From CBDIHP01 sp965279195 (GTDB lineage Bacteria; Planctomycetota; Planctomycetia; Isosphaerales; Isosphaeraceae): a DNA stretch of 64,000 nt. The position numbers and the translations under genes are program-made. The stretch covers positions 1 to 64,000 of the forward strand of contig CBDIHP010000031.1 in NCBI GenBank assembly GCA_965279195.1, read 5' to 3'. This document shows, one piece after another, positions 25,583 to 32,875 of the stretch (position 1 is its first letter; each line of letters opens with the position of its first letter). Below the pieces are notes generated by a model that saw nothing but the letters and a program-made list of their open reading frames with translations, made no database searches and was not told the origin of the DNA.

Positions 25583-26776
25583 TTACGCCACCTGCCGGCG
25601 ACGCTTGATCGGGAGGATGGCGGGCTGCTCGGCGAAGAAGTTGGCGATGGTCCCGACGACGTGGACGAGCATCTCGTCGGTCAGCTCGGGATACATCGGC
25701 AAGGCGATCGTCTCCTTGGCGGCGGCCTCGCTGAGCGGGAAGTCGCCGGGCTTGTGGCCGAGGGAGGCGAAGCAGACCTGGAGGTGGAGCGGGATCGGGT
25801 AATAGATCTCCGACCCGATCCGCTTGTTCGCCAGCTCGGCGCGAAGGGCGTCGCGCGACTCGGCGGGGACCCGGATCACGAACTGGTTGTAGACGTGGTA
25901 ATTGCCGGCCTTCTCGCTCGGCAGGATCACCATTTCGTCCAGTCCGTAGGTCGAGAACAGCCGCTGGTAGTGGCCGGCGACGGCCCGACGGCCCTCGGTC
26001 CAGGCGTCGAGGTGCCGCAGCTTGACGCGGAGCACGGCCGCCTGGAGGGCGTCGAGGCGGGAGTTGAAGCCGACCTCGTGGTGGTGGTAGCGGGGTTCCA
26101 TGCCATGCACTCGGAGCCGGGCCATCCGTTTGGCGAGGGCCTCGTCGTCGCAGGTCATCATCCCAGCGTCGCCGAACCCGCCGAGGTTCTTGCTCGGGTA
26201 GAAGCTGAACGCGGCGACGTTGCCGAGCGTGCCGGCCCGGCGGCCCTTGTACTCGGCGCCGATGGCCTGGGCAGCGTCCTCAATGACGGCCAGGTTGTGC
26301 TTCTGCGCGATGGCGTTGATCGGGTCCATGTCGGCCGCCTGGCCGTAGAGGTGGACCGGGATGATCGCCTTGGTGCGCGGGGTGATCGCCGCCTCGATCA
26401 GGGAGGGGTCGATGTTGTAGGTCTCGGGGTCGATGTCGACGAACACCGGCTTGGCCCCGGTGCGCCAGATGGCCCCGCCGGTGGCGAAGAAGGTGTACGG
26501 GGTGGTGATGACCTCATCCCCCGTGGCGATGTCGAGCGACATCAGCGGCAGCAGGAGGGCGTCGGAGCCCGACGCGCAGCCGACCGCGTGGAGGGCCCGG
26601 CAATATCGGGCGGCCTCGGCCTCGAAGTTCGCCACCTCGGGCCCGAGGATGAAGTACTGGCTCTCGACCACCGACCGGATGACGGGATCGATCTCGTCCT
26701 TGATCGTCCGGTACTGGGCCTTCAAGTCGAGCGCGGGGACCGCGATCGGATCGCCGGTTTGGCTCGTGCTGCTCAT
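25583..26776 (-). CDS. DegT/DnrJ/EryC1/StrS-family PLP aminotransferase
   Basis: The protein has 397 residues from ATG 26776, behind AAAGGAG at a nine-base spacing. An upstream extension in the same frame has no ribosome binding site. Family blocks are YFILGPEVANFE, GCASGSDALLLPLM, VHLYGQAADMDPI, the cofactor-stacking EDAAQAIGAEYKG and the PLP lysine K196 in SFYPSKNLGGFGDAG. Enzymes of this group aminate nucleotide-linked keto-sugars used in O-antigen, S-layer glycans or capsules. It is transcribed away from the acylation/glycosyltransferase locus that starts 473 bases downstream on the other strand, which fits envelope glycan synthesis. Confidence 0.93.
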   Translation of the reverse strand: MSSTSQTGDPIAVPALDLKAQYRTIKDEIDPVIRSVVESQYFILGPEVANFEAEAARYCRALHAVGCASGSDALLLPLMSLDIATGDEVITTPYTFFATGGAIWRTGAKPVFVDIDPETYNIDPSLIEAAITPRTKAIIPVHLYGQAADMDPINAIAQKHNLAVIEDAAQAIGAEYKGRRAGTLGNVAAFSFYPSKNLGGFGDAGMMTCDDEALAKRMARLRVHGMEPRYHHHEVGFNSRLDALQAAVLRVKLRHLDAWTEGRRAVAGHYQRLFSTYGLDEMVILPSEKAGNYHVYNQFVIRVPAESRDALRAELANKRIGSEIYYPIPLHLQVCFASLGHKPGDFPLSEAAAKETIALPMYPELTDEMLVHVVGTIANFFAEQPAILPIKRRRQVA

Positions 26777-27249
26777 CGGCGGACACTCCTTTGTCGCCTG
26801 CTCTCTTCCGTCGGGCGGCCTCTCCATCCTTGGAGAGCGAGAGGGGCAGTGGGACGCCGGGAAGGGCGTCGGACGCCGCACAGTAGACCGGCTTCGAAAC
26901 TATGTCAAGACGCGATGATGTCGCCCGACAACCGGTTTCCGAGTTCGAGATGGCCTGGAGAATTGCAAATGCCGATGCCATCGACTAGATTAATCTACGA
27001 AGCGACCGCCGAAGCCGGCCGGATCACTTTGCCCAGCGTCTTGCGCAAACCATCTCACCTCCATGCCTTGGAATGCCCCCACGCCCGGAGCTGAGGCGGA
27101 GCGGGGAGGAGACCAGGACCGTCTCTCTGGGATGGCCCCATCCAACTCCGCATCCGTGTCGATCCGGAGCGTCCCCGGTCCGAGGCAGGGGGTATGTTCG
27201 GCGGCGTTCCTCAGCGCCCGATCCGGACTCAACCAGAAGGGCCCGAACC
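26777..27249. other. Divergent intergenic region with a 12-bp palindrome
   Basis: These 473 bases are noticeably less G+C-rich than their surroundings around 26880-27010. TAGATTAATCTA at 26986-26997 is a perfect palindrome and a candidate operator. I see no gene that is supported by codon use. Confidence 0.45.
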
Positions 27250-27492
27250 TTGGGTACGACCCTCGACCGCCTGAACGTCGTCTTCCAGGATCTCTTCGAC
27301 GACGAGGACCTGTCGGTCTGCCCCGCCAGCACCGCGAAGGACGTGGAGGGCTGGGATTCGATGATGCAGGTCTCCCTGATCCTCAACGTGGAGAAGTCGT
27401 TCGGGGTCAAGTTCCGCAGCTCCGAGGTCGCCTCGCTCCAGTGCGTGGGCGACCTCGTCAAGCTGATCGAGACCCGCCAGCTCGGCGGTTGA
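27250..27492 (+). CDS. Acyl carrier protein
   Basis: The protein has 80 residues from TTG 27250. The reading frame is open further upstream but residues before this point do not look like ACP. The four-helix ACP pattern is clear, with the phosphopantetheine-bearing S37 in EGWDSMMQVSLIL (D36-S37-M38) and the acidic helix two (VEKSFGVKFRSSEV). Its small size and stand-alone character resemble DltC and the FkbJ-type carriers. The gene just downstream encodes a FkbH-like protein, the usual loader of such carriers. It begins a run of seven same-strand genes. Confidence 0.9.
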   Translation: MGTTLDRLNVVFQDLFDDEDLSVCPASTAKDVEGWDSMMQVSLILNVEKSFGVKFRSSEVASLQCVGDLVKLIETRQLGG

Positions 27493-27525
27493 TCGCGACT
27501 CCGCCCCACGCGAGAGACCCCCACG

Positions 27526-29361
27526 ATGGACCCAACTGCGCCCCTGCGTACGGCCAGGGAACTCCAGAAGAACGGCCGGACCGACGAGGCCCTGTCGCTC
27601 CTGCGCGACGCGATCCGCCGCGGCCTCCTCGACCCGGAGTCGCTCGACAAGGCCGGCCGGTTCGTCCAGAAGCATCAGCCTTCGGCCAACGCGCCGATCG
27701 AGGTCATGCTCCTGGGCCAGTGGACGACCTCCTGGCTCGGCAACGCCCTGACGGCCGAGGCCTGGGGGCGCGGGTCGGCCCTGCGGGTCGCCGAGGGGGG
27801 GTATGACACGATCCTCCAGGACCTGGTGGCGCTCCGGTCCCGGCCGAAGGCCCCCGACGCCCTGGTCCTGCTCCCCTGGTCGGGCAAGCTCGACGAACGC
27901 AAGGATCCCCACGAGGCCATCCTCCGCGACGAGCTGGAGTTCTGGTCGCAGGCGTGGGGCCTGGCCCGGGAACTCGGGTCGCGCCTGATCCAGGTCGGAT
28001 ACGACTGGGTCACCCCCGGCCCCGAGGGGGTCCACCTGGCCGGCAGCCGCGGGGGCCGTCTCCGCCTGATCCGCGACCTGAACGACGCGCTCCGCGACGC
28101 CCTCCCGGACAACAGCTACTTCGTCGACCTCGATGCCATCTCCGGCGGATTCGGCCGGGCACGGTTCTATGACCTCCGTCGCTACTTCTGGACCAAGCAG
28201 CCGGTGAGCGAGGAGGGGACGGTCGAGCTCGCCAAGCACCTCTGGGCGGGCATCCGCGCCCTGCGGACCGGCCCGAAGAAGGTCCTGGTGCTCGACCTCG
28301 ACAACACCCTGTGGGGCGGCGTCGTCGGCGAGACCGGGCCGCACGGGATCGGTCTGGGCGAGACGCCCGAGGGCGAGGCCTTCCGCGCGATCCAGGCCCA
28401 CGCCAGGGCGCTGACCGATCGGGGGGTCCTCCTGGCGGTCGCGTCCAAGAACAATCACGCGGACGCGCGAGAGCCCTTCGATGTGAACCCGGGGATGGCC
28501 CTGAAGTTCGACCACATCGCGGCGTTCGAGGCCTGCTGGGAGCCCAAGGGGACCACCATCGCACGGATCGCCGAGACCCTGAACCTGGGGCTCGACAGCT
28601 TCGTCTTCCTCGACGACAACCCCGCCGAGCGCGAGCAGGTCCGGCAGGCCTTGCCGGACGTCGAGGTGGTGGAGGTCGGCGAGGAGCCGGCCGAATTCCT
28701 CAGGGCCCTGGAATCGGGCCTCTGGTTCGAAGCGGGCCAGCTCACCGAGGCCGACCGCCAGCGGGCCGGCCAGTACGTCGTCGAGCGGGAGCGTCGCGAC
28801 CTCCGCGCGGCCTTCACCTCGATCGAGGACTATCTCCAGTCCCTGGAGATGTCGGCCGAGATCCGCCCCGTGGACGAGGCGGACCTCCCTCGGGTGGTCC
28901 AGCTCCTGGCCAAGACCAACCAGTTCAACCTGACCACGCGAAGGCACTCGCAGGCGGAAGTCGAGCGGATGCTCTCGGATCCGCGCTCCGTGTCGAGGAC
29001 ATTCCGCGTCCGCGATCGCTTCGGCGACTACGGCCTGGTGGCCGTGCTGCTGGGGGTCCCCGAGGACGCCGACACGATCCGCATCAATACCTGGCTGATG
29101 AGCTGCCGGGTGATCGGGCGGACGGTCGAGCAGCTCTGCCTGAGGGAATTCGCCGAGGCCGCCTCCGGCCTGGGCTTCCGCCGCATCCTCGGCGAGTTCA
29201 TCCCAACGAAGAAGAATGCCCTGGTCGCGGACCTCTACGACCGCCTGGGCTTCGCCCGGGTCGAGGCGGCGGAGGGGGCCGAGGGCACCCGATACCGGCT
29301 CGATCTCGACGGCGCCGAGTTGCCCGTCACCTACGTCCGGGGGCGATCCGAGCCCAGATGA
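27526..29361 (+). CDS. FkbH-like HAD-IIIC protein (candidate glyceryl-ACP synthase)
   Basis: The protein has 611 residues. An N-terminal region (1-240) has an SGNH-like feel (IEVMLLGQWTTSWLG). The HAD phosphatase domain starts with VLVLD257-L-D259-NTLWGGVVGE and includes LLAVASKNNH and FLDDNPAER. The C-terminal part (~440-605) has the FkbH signature KTNQFNLTTRR and a GNAT-like fold (FRVRDRFGDYGLVAVLLG). Characterised FkbH proteins take 1,3-bisphosphoglycerate, remove a phosphate and load the glyceryl unit on an ACP. Here the ACP is 33 bases upstream and the MBOAT gene overlaps its stop by four bases (ATGA). The loaded acyl group in this organism is not proven. Confidence 0.88.
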   Translation: MDPTAPLRTARELQKNGRTDEALSLLRDAIRRGLLDPESLDKAGRFVQKHQPSANAPIEVMLLGQWTTSWLGNALTAEAWGRGSALRVAEGGYDTILQDLVALRSRPKAPDALVLLPWSGKLDERKDPHEAILRDELEFWSQAWGLARELGSRLIQVGYDWVTPGPEGVHLAGSRGGRLRLIRDLNDALRDALPDNSYFVDLDAISGGFGRARFYDLRRYFWTKQPVSEEGTVELAKHLWAGIRALRTGPKKVLVLDLDNTLWGGVVGETGPHGIGLGETPEGEAFRAIQAHARALTDRGVLLAVASKNNHADAREPFDVNPGMALKFDHIAAFEACWEPKGTTIARIAETLNLGLDSFVFLDDNPAEREQVRQALPDVEVVEVGEEPAEFLRALESGLWFEAGQLTEADRQRAGQYVVERERRDLRAAFTSIEDYLQSLEMSAEIRPVDEADLPRVVQLLAKTNQFNLTTRRHSQAEVERMLSDPRSVSRTFRVRDRFGDYGLVAVLLGVPEDADTIRINTWLMSCRVIGRTVEQLCLREFAEAASGLGFRRILGEFIPTKKNALVADLYDRLGFARVEAAEGAEGTRYRLDLDGAELPVTYVRGRSEPR

Positions 29362-30548
29362 CCCCCAACGACGCGAACATCGATCTCTACACGCTCACGT
29401 TCTGGGGTGCGGTGGTCCTCGCGGTCGCCGTGATGGCCCCGCTCGCGGGCGCGAGGGCCAGGCGCCTCGGCTTCGCCCTCGTGAACCTGGGCTTCCTGGC
29501 GACCTACCTCCGGGCCGACATCGTCCTGGTCCTCGGCTGGCTGGCGCTGACCATGCTCGTCGTGCGGCTCCTGCCGATGCCGAGGCTCGGCGCGGTCGCC
29601 GCGGCGGTGGGCGGCGCGGGGATCCTGGCGGCGTTCCTGCTCCACAAGTCGCCCTGGCCGATCCCGGGCACGCTCGCCGCCCACGCGACGCACGCGATGA
29701 CGATCGTCGGCTTCTCCTACGTCGCGCTGCGGTGGGTCGACCTCGCCCGGGAAGTACAAGAGGGCCGACAGCCGGTGCCGGCCCCGCTCGACCTCGTCAA
29801 TTACCTCCTGCCGTTTCACATGCTCTCCGCCGGGCCGATCCAGGCTTACGGGGAGTACGCCGCGGCCTCGGACGTCGTCCCCCCCGCCCTCGGGGTGCGG
29901 GACGCCCTCGACGCACTGGAGCGGATCACGGCGGGGATGTTCAAGAAGTACGTCCTCGCCAACCTCATCCAGCGCCTGCTCTTGACCGATTTCCGGGCGG
30001 GCGGGGCCTATTTCTTCGTCGAGATGCAGTTCGGATTCATCTGGCTCTACCTCGACTTCAGCGCGTACAGCGACATCGCCGTGGGCATCGGCAAGCTGAT
30101 GGGCGTCGCCACGCCGGAGAACTTCCACCGGCCCTACCTGGCGCGGAATCCCATCGAGTACTGGGAACGTTGGCACATCTCGCTGTCGCAGTTCATCCGC
30201 CGGAACGTCTTCATCCCGATCCAGCTCGCTCTGATGCGCAAGACCGACGGCCGCCATCCGCTCGCCGTGGCGAGCGTGGCGTTCACGACGTCGTTCCTGC
30301 TCTGCGGTCTCTGGCACGGGCTGAGCTTGAACTGGCTGCTCTGGGGGGCGTACCACGCGGTCGGCCTGGTGATCTGCAACCTGTACAAGGCCGCCCTGCT
30401 CCGTCGCCTGGGCCGGAAGGGTGTCAACGCGTACCTCGCGCGGCCGTTGATCCGCGTCCTGGCGATCGCCCTGACCTTCGAGTTCGTCGCGTTCTCGTTC
30501 GTGATCGCCACCGTACCGCTCCGGGGGCTCGTGCCATGGATCCGCTGA
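29358..30548 (+). CDS. MBOAT-family O-acyltransferase (DltB/AlgI-like)
   Basis: The protein has 396 residues from ATG 29358, overlapping the FkbH-like gene. There are about ten membrane helices. Family signatures are FHMLSAGPIQAYGEY, FSAYSDIAVGIGKLMG, NFHRPYLARNPIEYWERWHISLSQFIRRNVFIP (split over residues ~255-290) and the catalytic H320 in CGLWHGLSLNW. MBOAT proteins of the DltB/AlgI group move an acyl group from a cytoplasmic donor across the membrane to an extracellular polymer. The presence of a stand-alone ACP and an SGNH protein in the same operon matches the Dlt arrangement. Confidence 0.93.
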   Translation: MTPNDANIDLYTLTFWGAVVLAVAVMAPLAGARARRLGFALVNLGFLATYLRADIVLVLGWLALTMLVVRLLPMPRLGAVAAAVGGAGILAAFLLHKSPWPIPGTLAAHATHAMTIVGFSYVALRWVDLAREVQEGRQPVPAPLDLVNYLLPFHMLSAGPIQAYGEYAAASDVVPPALGVRDALDALERITAGMFKKYVLANLIQRLLLTDFRAGGAYFFVEMQFGFIWLYLDFSAYSDIAVGIGKLMGVATPENFHRPYLARNPIEYWERWHISLSQFIRRNVFIPIQLALMRKTDGRHPLAVASVAFTTSFLLCGLWHGLSLNWLLWGAYHAVGLVICNLYKAALLRRLGRKGVNAYLARPLIRVLAIALTFEFVAFSFVIATVPLRGLVPWIR

Positions 30549-30691
30549 ATCCCGGGGACCCCGGCGCCGCCGCCGCCCCGCCGGGCGAGGTGCTCCGCCT
30601 CGTCGCGAGGGCCGCCTGGATCGCGGTGCGGTTGATCCTGATCCTCTGCCTCGGCGAGCGCGGGATCCTCTTCTTCTACCAGAACTTCTGA
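30536..30691 (+). CDS. 51-residue single-pass membrane peptide, DltX-like
   Basis: Starting at ATG 30536, inside the end of the MBOAT gene (13-base overlap), this frame encodes a Pro/Ala-rich N-terminus, one membrane helix (about residues 22-41: VARAAWIAVRLILILCL) and a C-terminus ILFFYQNF. DltX, the small partner of DltB, is also about 50 residues with a single helix and an aromatic, Tyr-containing C-terminal motif ending in Phe. I recall this Tyr being implicated in acyl transfer. Position between the MBOAT and the DltD-like gene is the same as expected for such a partner. Sequence similarity beyond the ending is low, so the assignment is by size, topology, motif and place. Confidence 0.68.
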   Translation: MDPLNPGDPGAAAAPPGEVLRLVARAAWIAVRLILILCLGERGILFFYQNF

Positions 30692-30702
30692 GGGCCCGGG
30701 CC

Positions 30703-31788
30703 ATGTTCCAGCTGTCCCGCTTCCGGGGGATCGCCGTCGCCGGCCTGGTCGTCCTGGCGGCGATGGCGGTCGTCAATGGCCTCCTGACGGCCTTCGTCGG
30801 CCCGGCCTCGCAGTGGCTCCCGTACGGCCAGTATCCCGCCGACCGCAAGGTCGTCAACGACACCGCCGAGCGGCTCTCGGGCGCCATCCGCGACCTCGGC
30901 CATCCGACCTCCTCTCCGGTGAAGGGGCTGGGGCTGCTCCTCGGCCAGTCTTCCCTCGAATGCGCCGTCGACGGCGCCCAGCTCGAACGCGAGGACGGGG
31001 TCGAACTGAGGTGGCTCAACCTCTCGGGCCTGGGCGGCAGCATGCACCGTACGGAGGAACTCTCGGAGCTGGTCTTCCTGAGCGGCATGGTCCCCGAGGT
31101 CGCCGTGCTGGCGGTCAACCTCCACTTCTTCGTCGGCACCGACTACGCGATGATCCGCTCGACCGAGATGAAGAAGACAGGCAACCGCATCAAGCCGCTG
31201 GTCTGGACCTGGGAGAACCGCACGAACCTGAATCACGTGGTGCAGATCGGGATCTACAACGCCCGGAACCGACTGCTCACGGACCTCGGCGTGCCGTTCC
31301 ACCGGCTGTTCTCCGCCAAGGACAACCCCTGGGAGTATTCGATGTACTCCCAGGTGCCGCACACCGACGATCAGAAGCGGAGGCAGCTGGACTACGACGC
31401 CGAGATCCAGTGGTTCGACCACGCCCGCTACCGGGTCGACAGCAGCAACTCCCTGGCGTTCCTCCGGCTCTGCAAGCAGTACCGCGACGCGGGCAGCCGC
31501 GTGATCGTGGTGATCCTCCCGATGCCCGGCATCTTCCGCGACCGCGAGCCGGCCGAGGCGAAGGCCCTGGTGCATACCCTCTGCCGGACCGCCCTGCCCG
31601 GGGAGGAGATCCCGGTCATCGACCTGGAAGATCAGTTCGACGACTCGCTGTTCCTCGACCTCCACCACCTCAATCGGGCCGGTCGCACGGCCTGCACGTC
31701 GAAGCTCGCCGGGATGATCGGCCGGGCGACCCCTACCCCGATCCCTCCACAACCGCGAGGAGGTCTCCATGATGATCCCCGACGATGA
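30703..31788 (+). CDS. SGNH/DltD-like membrane-anchored protein
   Basis: The protein has 361 residues. An N-terminal hydrophobic segment (~11-32) anchors it with the rest outside. The SGNH nucleophile region is LLLGQS83-S84LE and the C-terminal catalytic pair is in LD319-L-H-H322-LN. A middle region contains VAVLAVNLHFF, the position of the block with the oxyanion Asn. AlgX/AlgJ, DltD and related proteins use this fold to pass or attach acyl groups to the polymer on the outer face. It starts 11 bases after the DltX-like gene and overlaps the methyltransferase start by 20 bases. Confidence 0.83.
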   Translation: MFQLSRFRGIAVAGLVVLAAMAVVNGLLTAFVGPASQWLPYGQYPADRKVVNDTAERLSGAIRDLGHPTSSPVKGLGLLLGQSSLECAVDGAQLEREDGVELRWLNLSGLGGSMHRTEELSELVFLSGMVPEVAVLAVNLHFFVGTDYAMIRSTEMKKTGNRIKPLVWTWENRTNLNHVVQIGIYNARNRLLTDLGVPFHRLFSAKDNPWEYSMYSQVPHTDDQKRRQLDYDAEIQWFDHARYRVDSSNSLAFLRLCKQYRDAGSRVIVVILPMPGIFRDREPAEAKALVHTLCRTALPGEEIPVIDLEDQFDDSLFLDLHHLNRAGRTACTSKLAGMIGRATPTPIPPQPRGGLHDDPRR

Positions 31789-32764
31789 CCCGGCCAACCT
31801 CCTGAAATTCCTGGACGAGCGCCAGGCCGGCAGCCCGCTCGCCGCGGCGGCCTTCCGATCGCTCTGGGAGCAGTACCCGGTGTACGTCTCCGTCGTGCTC
31901 GCCGGAGCCCACCAGGGGGACGAATTCTGGTCGGGCGCCGAGGACCGTTGCCGCGAGATCCTCCACCTCTGCGGCGGCGACGAGGAGAAGTTCCGAGCCG
32001 GCGTCGCCCAGTGGGTCGAGTTCTCGCAGGAATTCCTGGCCAAGCAGCCGAAGTTCCTCAAGCGTGGCCACTACGCCTCGAAGAGCTTCGAGGAGGTCAA
32101 GGCGGCCCTCTACGCCGATGAGGAGAAGATGAAATCCTTCTACCTCATCGCCCTGATGTTCTCGTATCTGTTCTCGTCGAACTACATCGGCTTCTTCGCC
32201 TTCTTCCGGCGCGCCTTCCTGCCCGCGCTCGGGGAGGCTTCGGCCGTCGGGGACATCGGCTGCGGCCACGGCGTCTACCTGTCGCAGATGCTCCTGGCCG
32301 CCCCCGGGGCGCGCGGGGTCGGCGCGGATGTCAGCTCGGCCTCGCTGGAGACCGCCCGGCGGATGCTCGCGTTCCGGGGGATCCCCGAGGACCGTTTCGA
32401 GCTGATCGAGGCCGACATCCAGGTCCGGCTCGGCGTGCCCGACGCCTCGCTCGACGCCATGACCTGCTTCGAGGTGATCGAGCACCTGGAGCACCCCAAG
32501 GCCGCCCTCGCCGAACTCCGACGCGCGCTCCGGCCCGGGGGACGGCTCTGCCTCAGCACGGCCATCCGGATGGAGAGCATCGACCACATCCACGTCTTCT
32601 GGAACCCCGAGGAGGTCCGGTCCATGCTCCGGGACGCGGGCTTCGAGATCGTCGAGGACGAGGTCATCCCGCTCTCCTCCGAGAATCTCTCCGACCCCGC
32701 GACGCGACGGCGGCTGATCGACGACCCGCGCGTCCCCCTGGGCTATGTCGCGATGCTCCGCTGA
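31769..32764 (+). CDS. Class I SAM-dependent methyltransferase
   Basis: The protein has 331 residues, starting inside the end of the SGNH gene behind AGGAGG. The N-terminal ~160 residues are helical with no known domain. The Rossmann methyltransferase core is at ~165-290, with motif I VGDIGCGHGVYL, the acidic loop GADVSSAS, the motif post-II EADIQVRL and motif III/IV DAMTCFEVIEHLEHP followed by LRPGGRLCLST. This is like FkbG-type and UbiG-type O-methyltransferases. In FK520-type pathways the FkbH-loaded glyceryl unit is O-methylated while on its ACP. A similar role here is possible, and methylation of a glycan is an alternative. Confidence 0.87.
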   Translation: MMIPDDDPANLLKFLDERQAGSPLAAAAFRSLWEQYPVYVSVVLAGAHQGDEFWSGAEDRCREILHLCGGDEEKFRAGVAQWVEFSQEFLAKQPKFLKRGHYASKSFEEVKAALYADEEKMKSFYLIALMFSYLFSSNYIGFFAFFRRAFLPALGEASAVGDIGCGHGVYLSQMLLAAPGARGVGADVSSASLETARRMLAFRGIPEDRFELIEADIQVRLGVPDASLDAMTCFEVIEHLEHPKAALAELRRALRPGGRLCLSTAIRMESIDHIHVFWNPEEVRSMLRDAGFEIVEDEVIPLSSENLSDPATRRRLIDDPRVPLGYVAMLR

Positions 32765-32875
32765 CCCGGCGCGAGATCATTCGACCGGGGCGGAGATCGG
32801 TGCCGAACCGGGCCGGATTGCGTATGATATCCGGTCCGCACCGAGCCCGATCGTTCCGAGTCCGGGACCTCCGCC

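Noticed and set aside
28311..29357. Upstream extension of the MBOAT gene in the same frame (745 codons in total)
   Set aside because: It overlaps the FkbH-like gene and lacks membrane character. The ATG at 29358 overlaps the previous stop in the coupled ATGA form and begins with the first helix.
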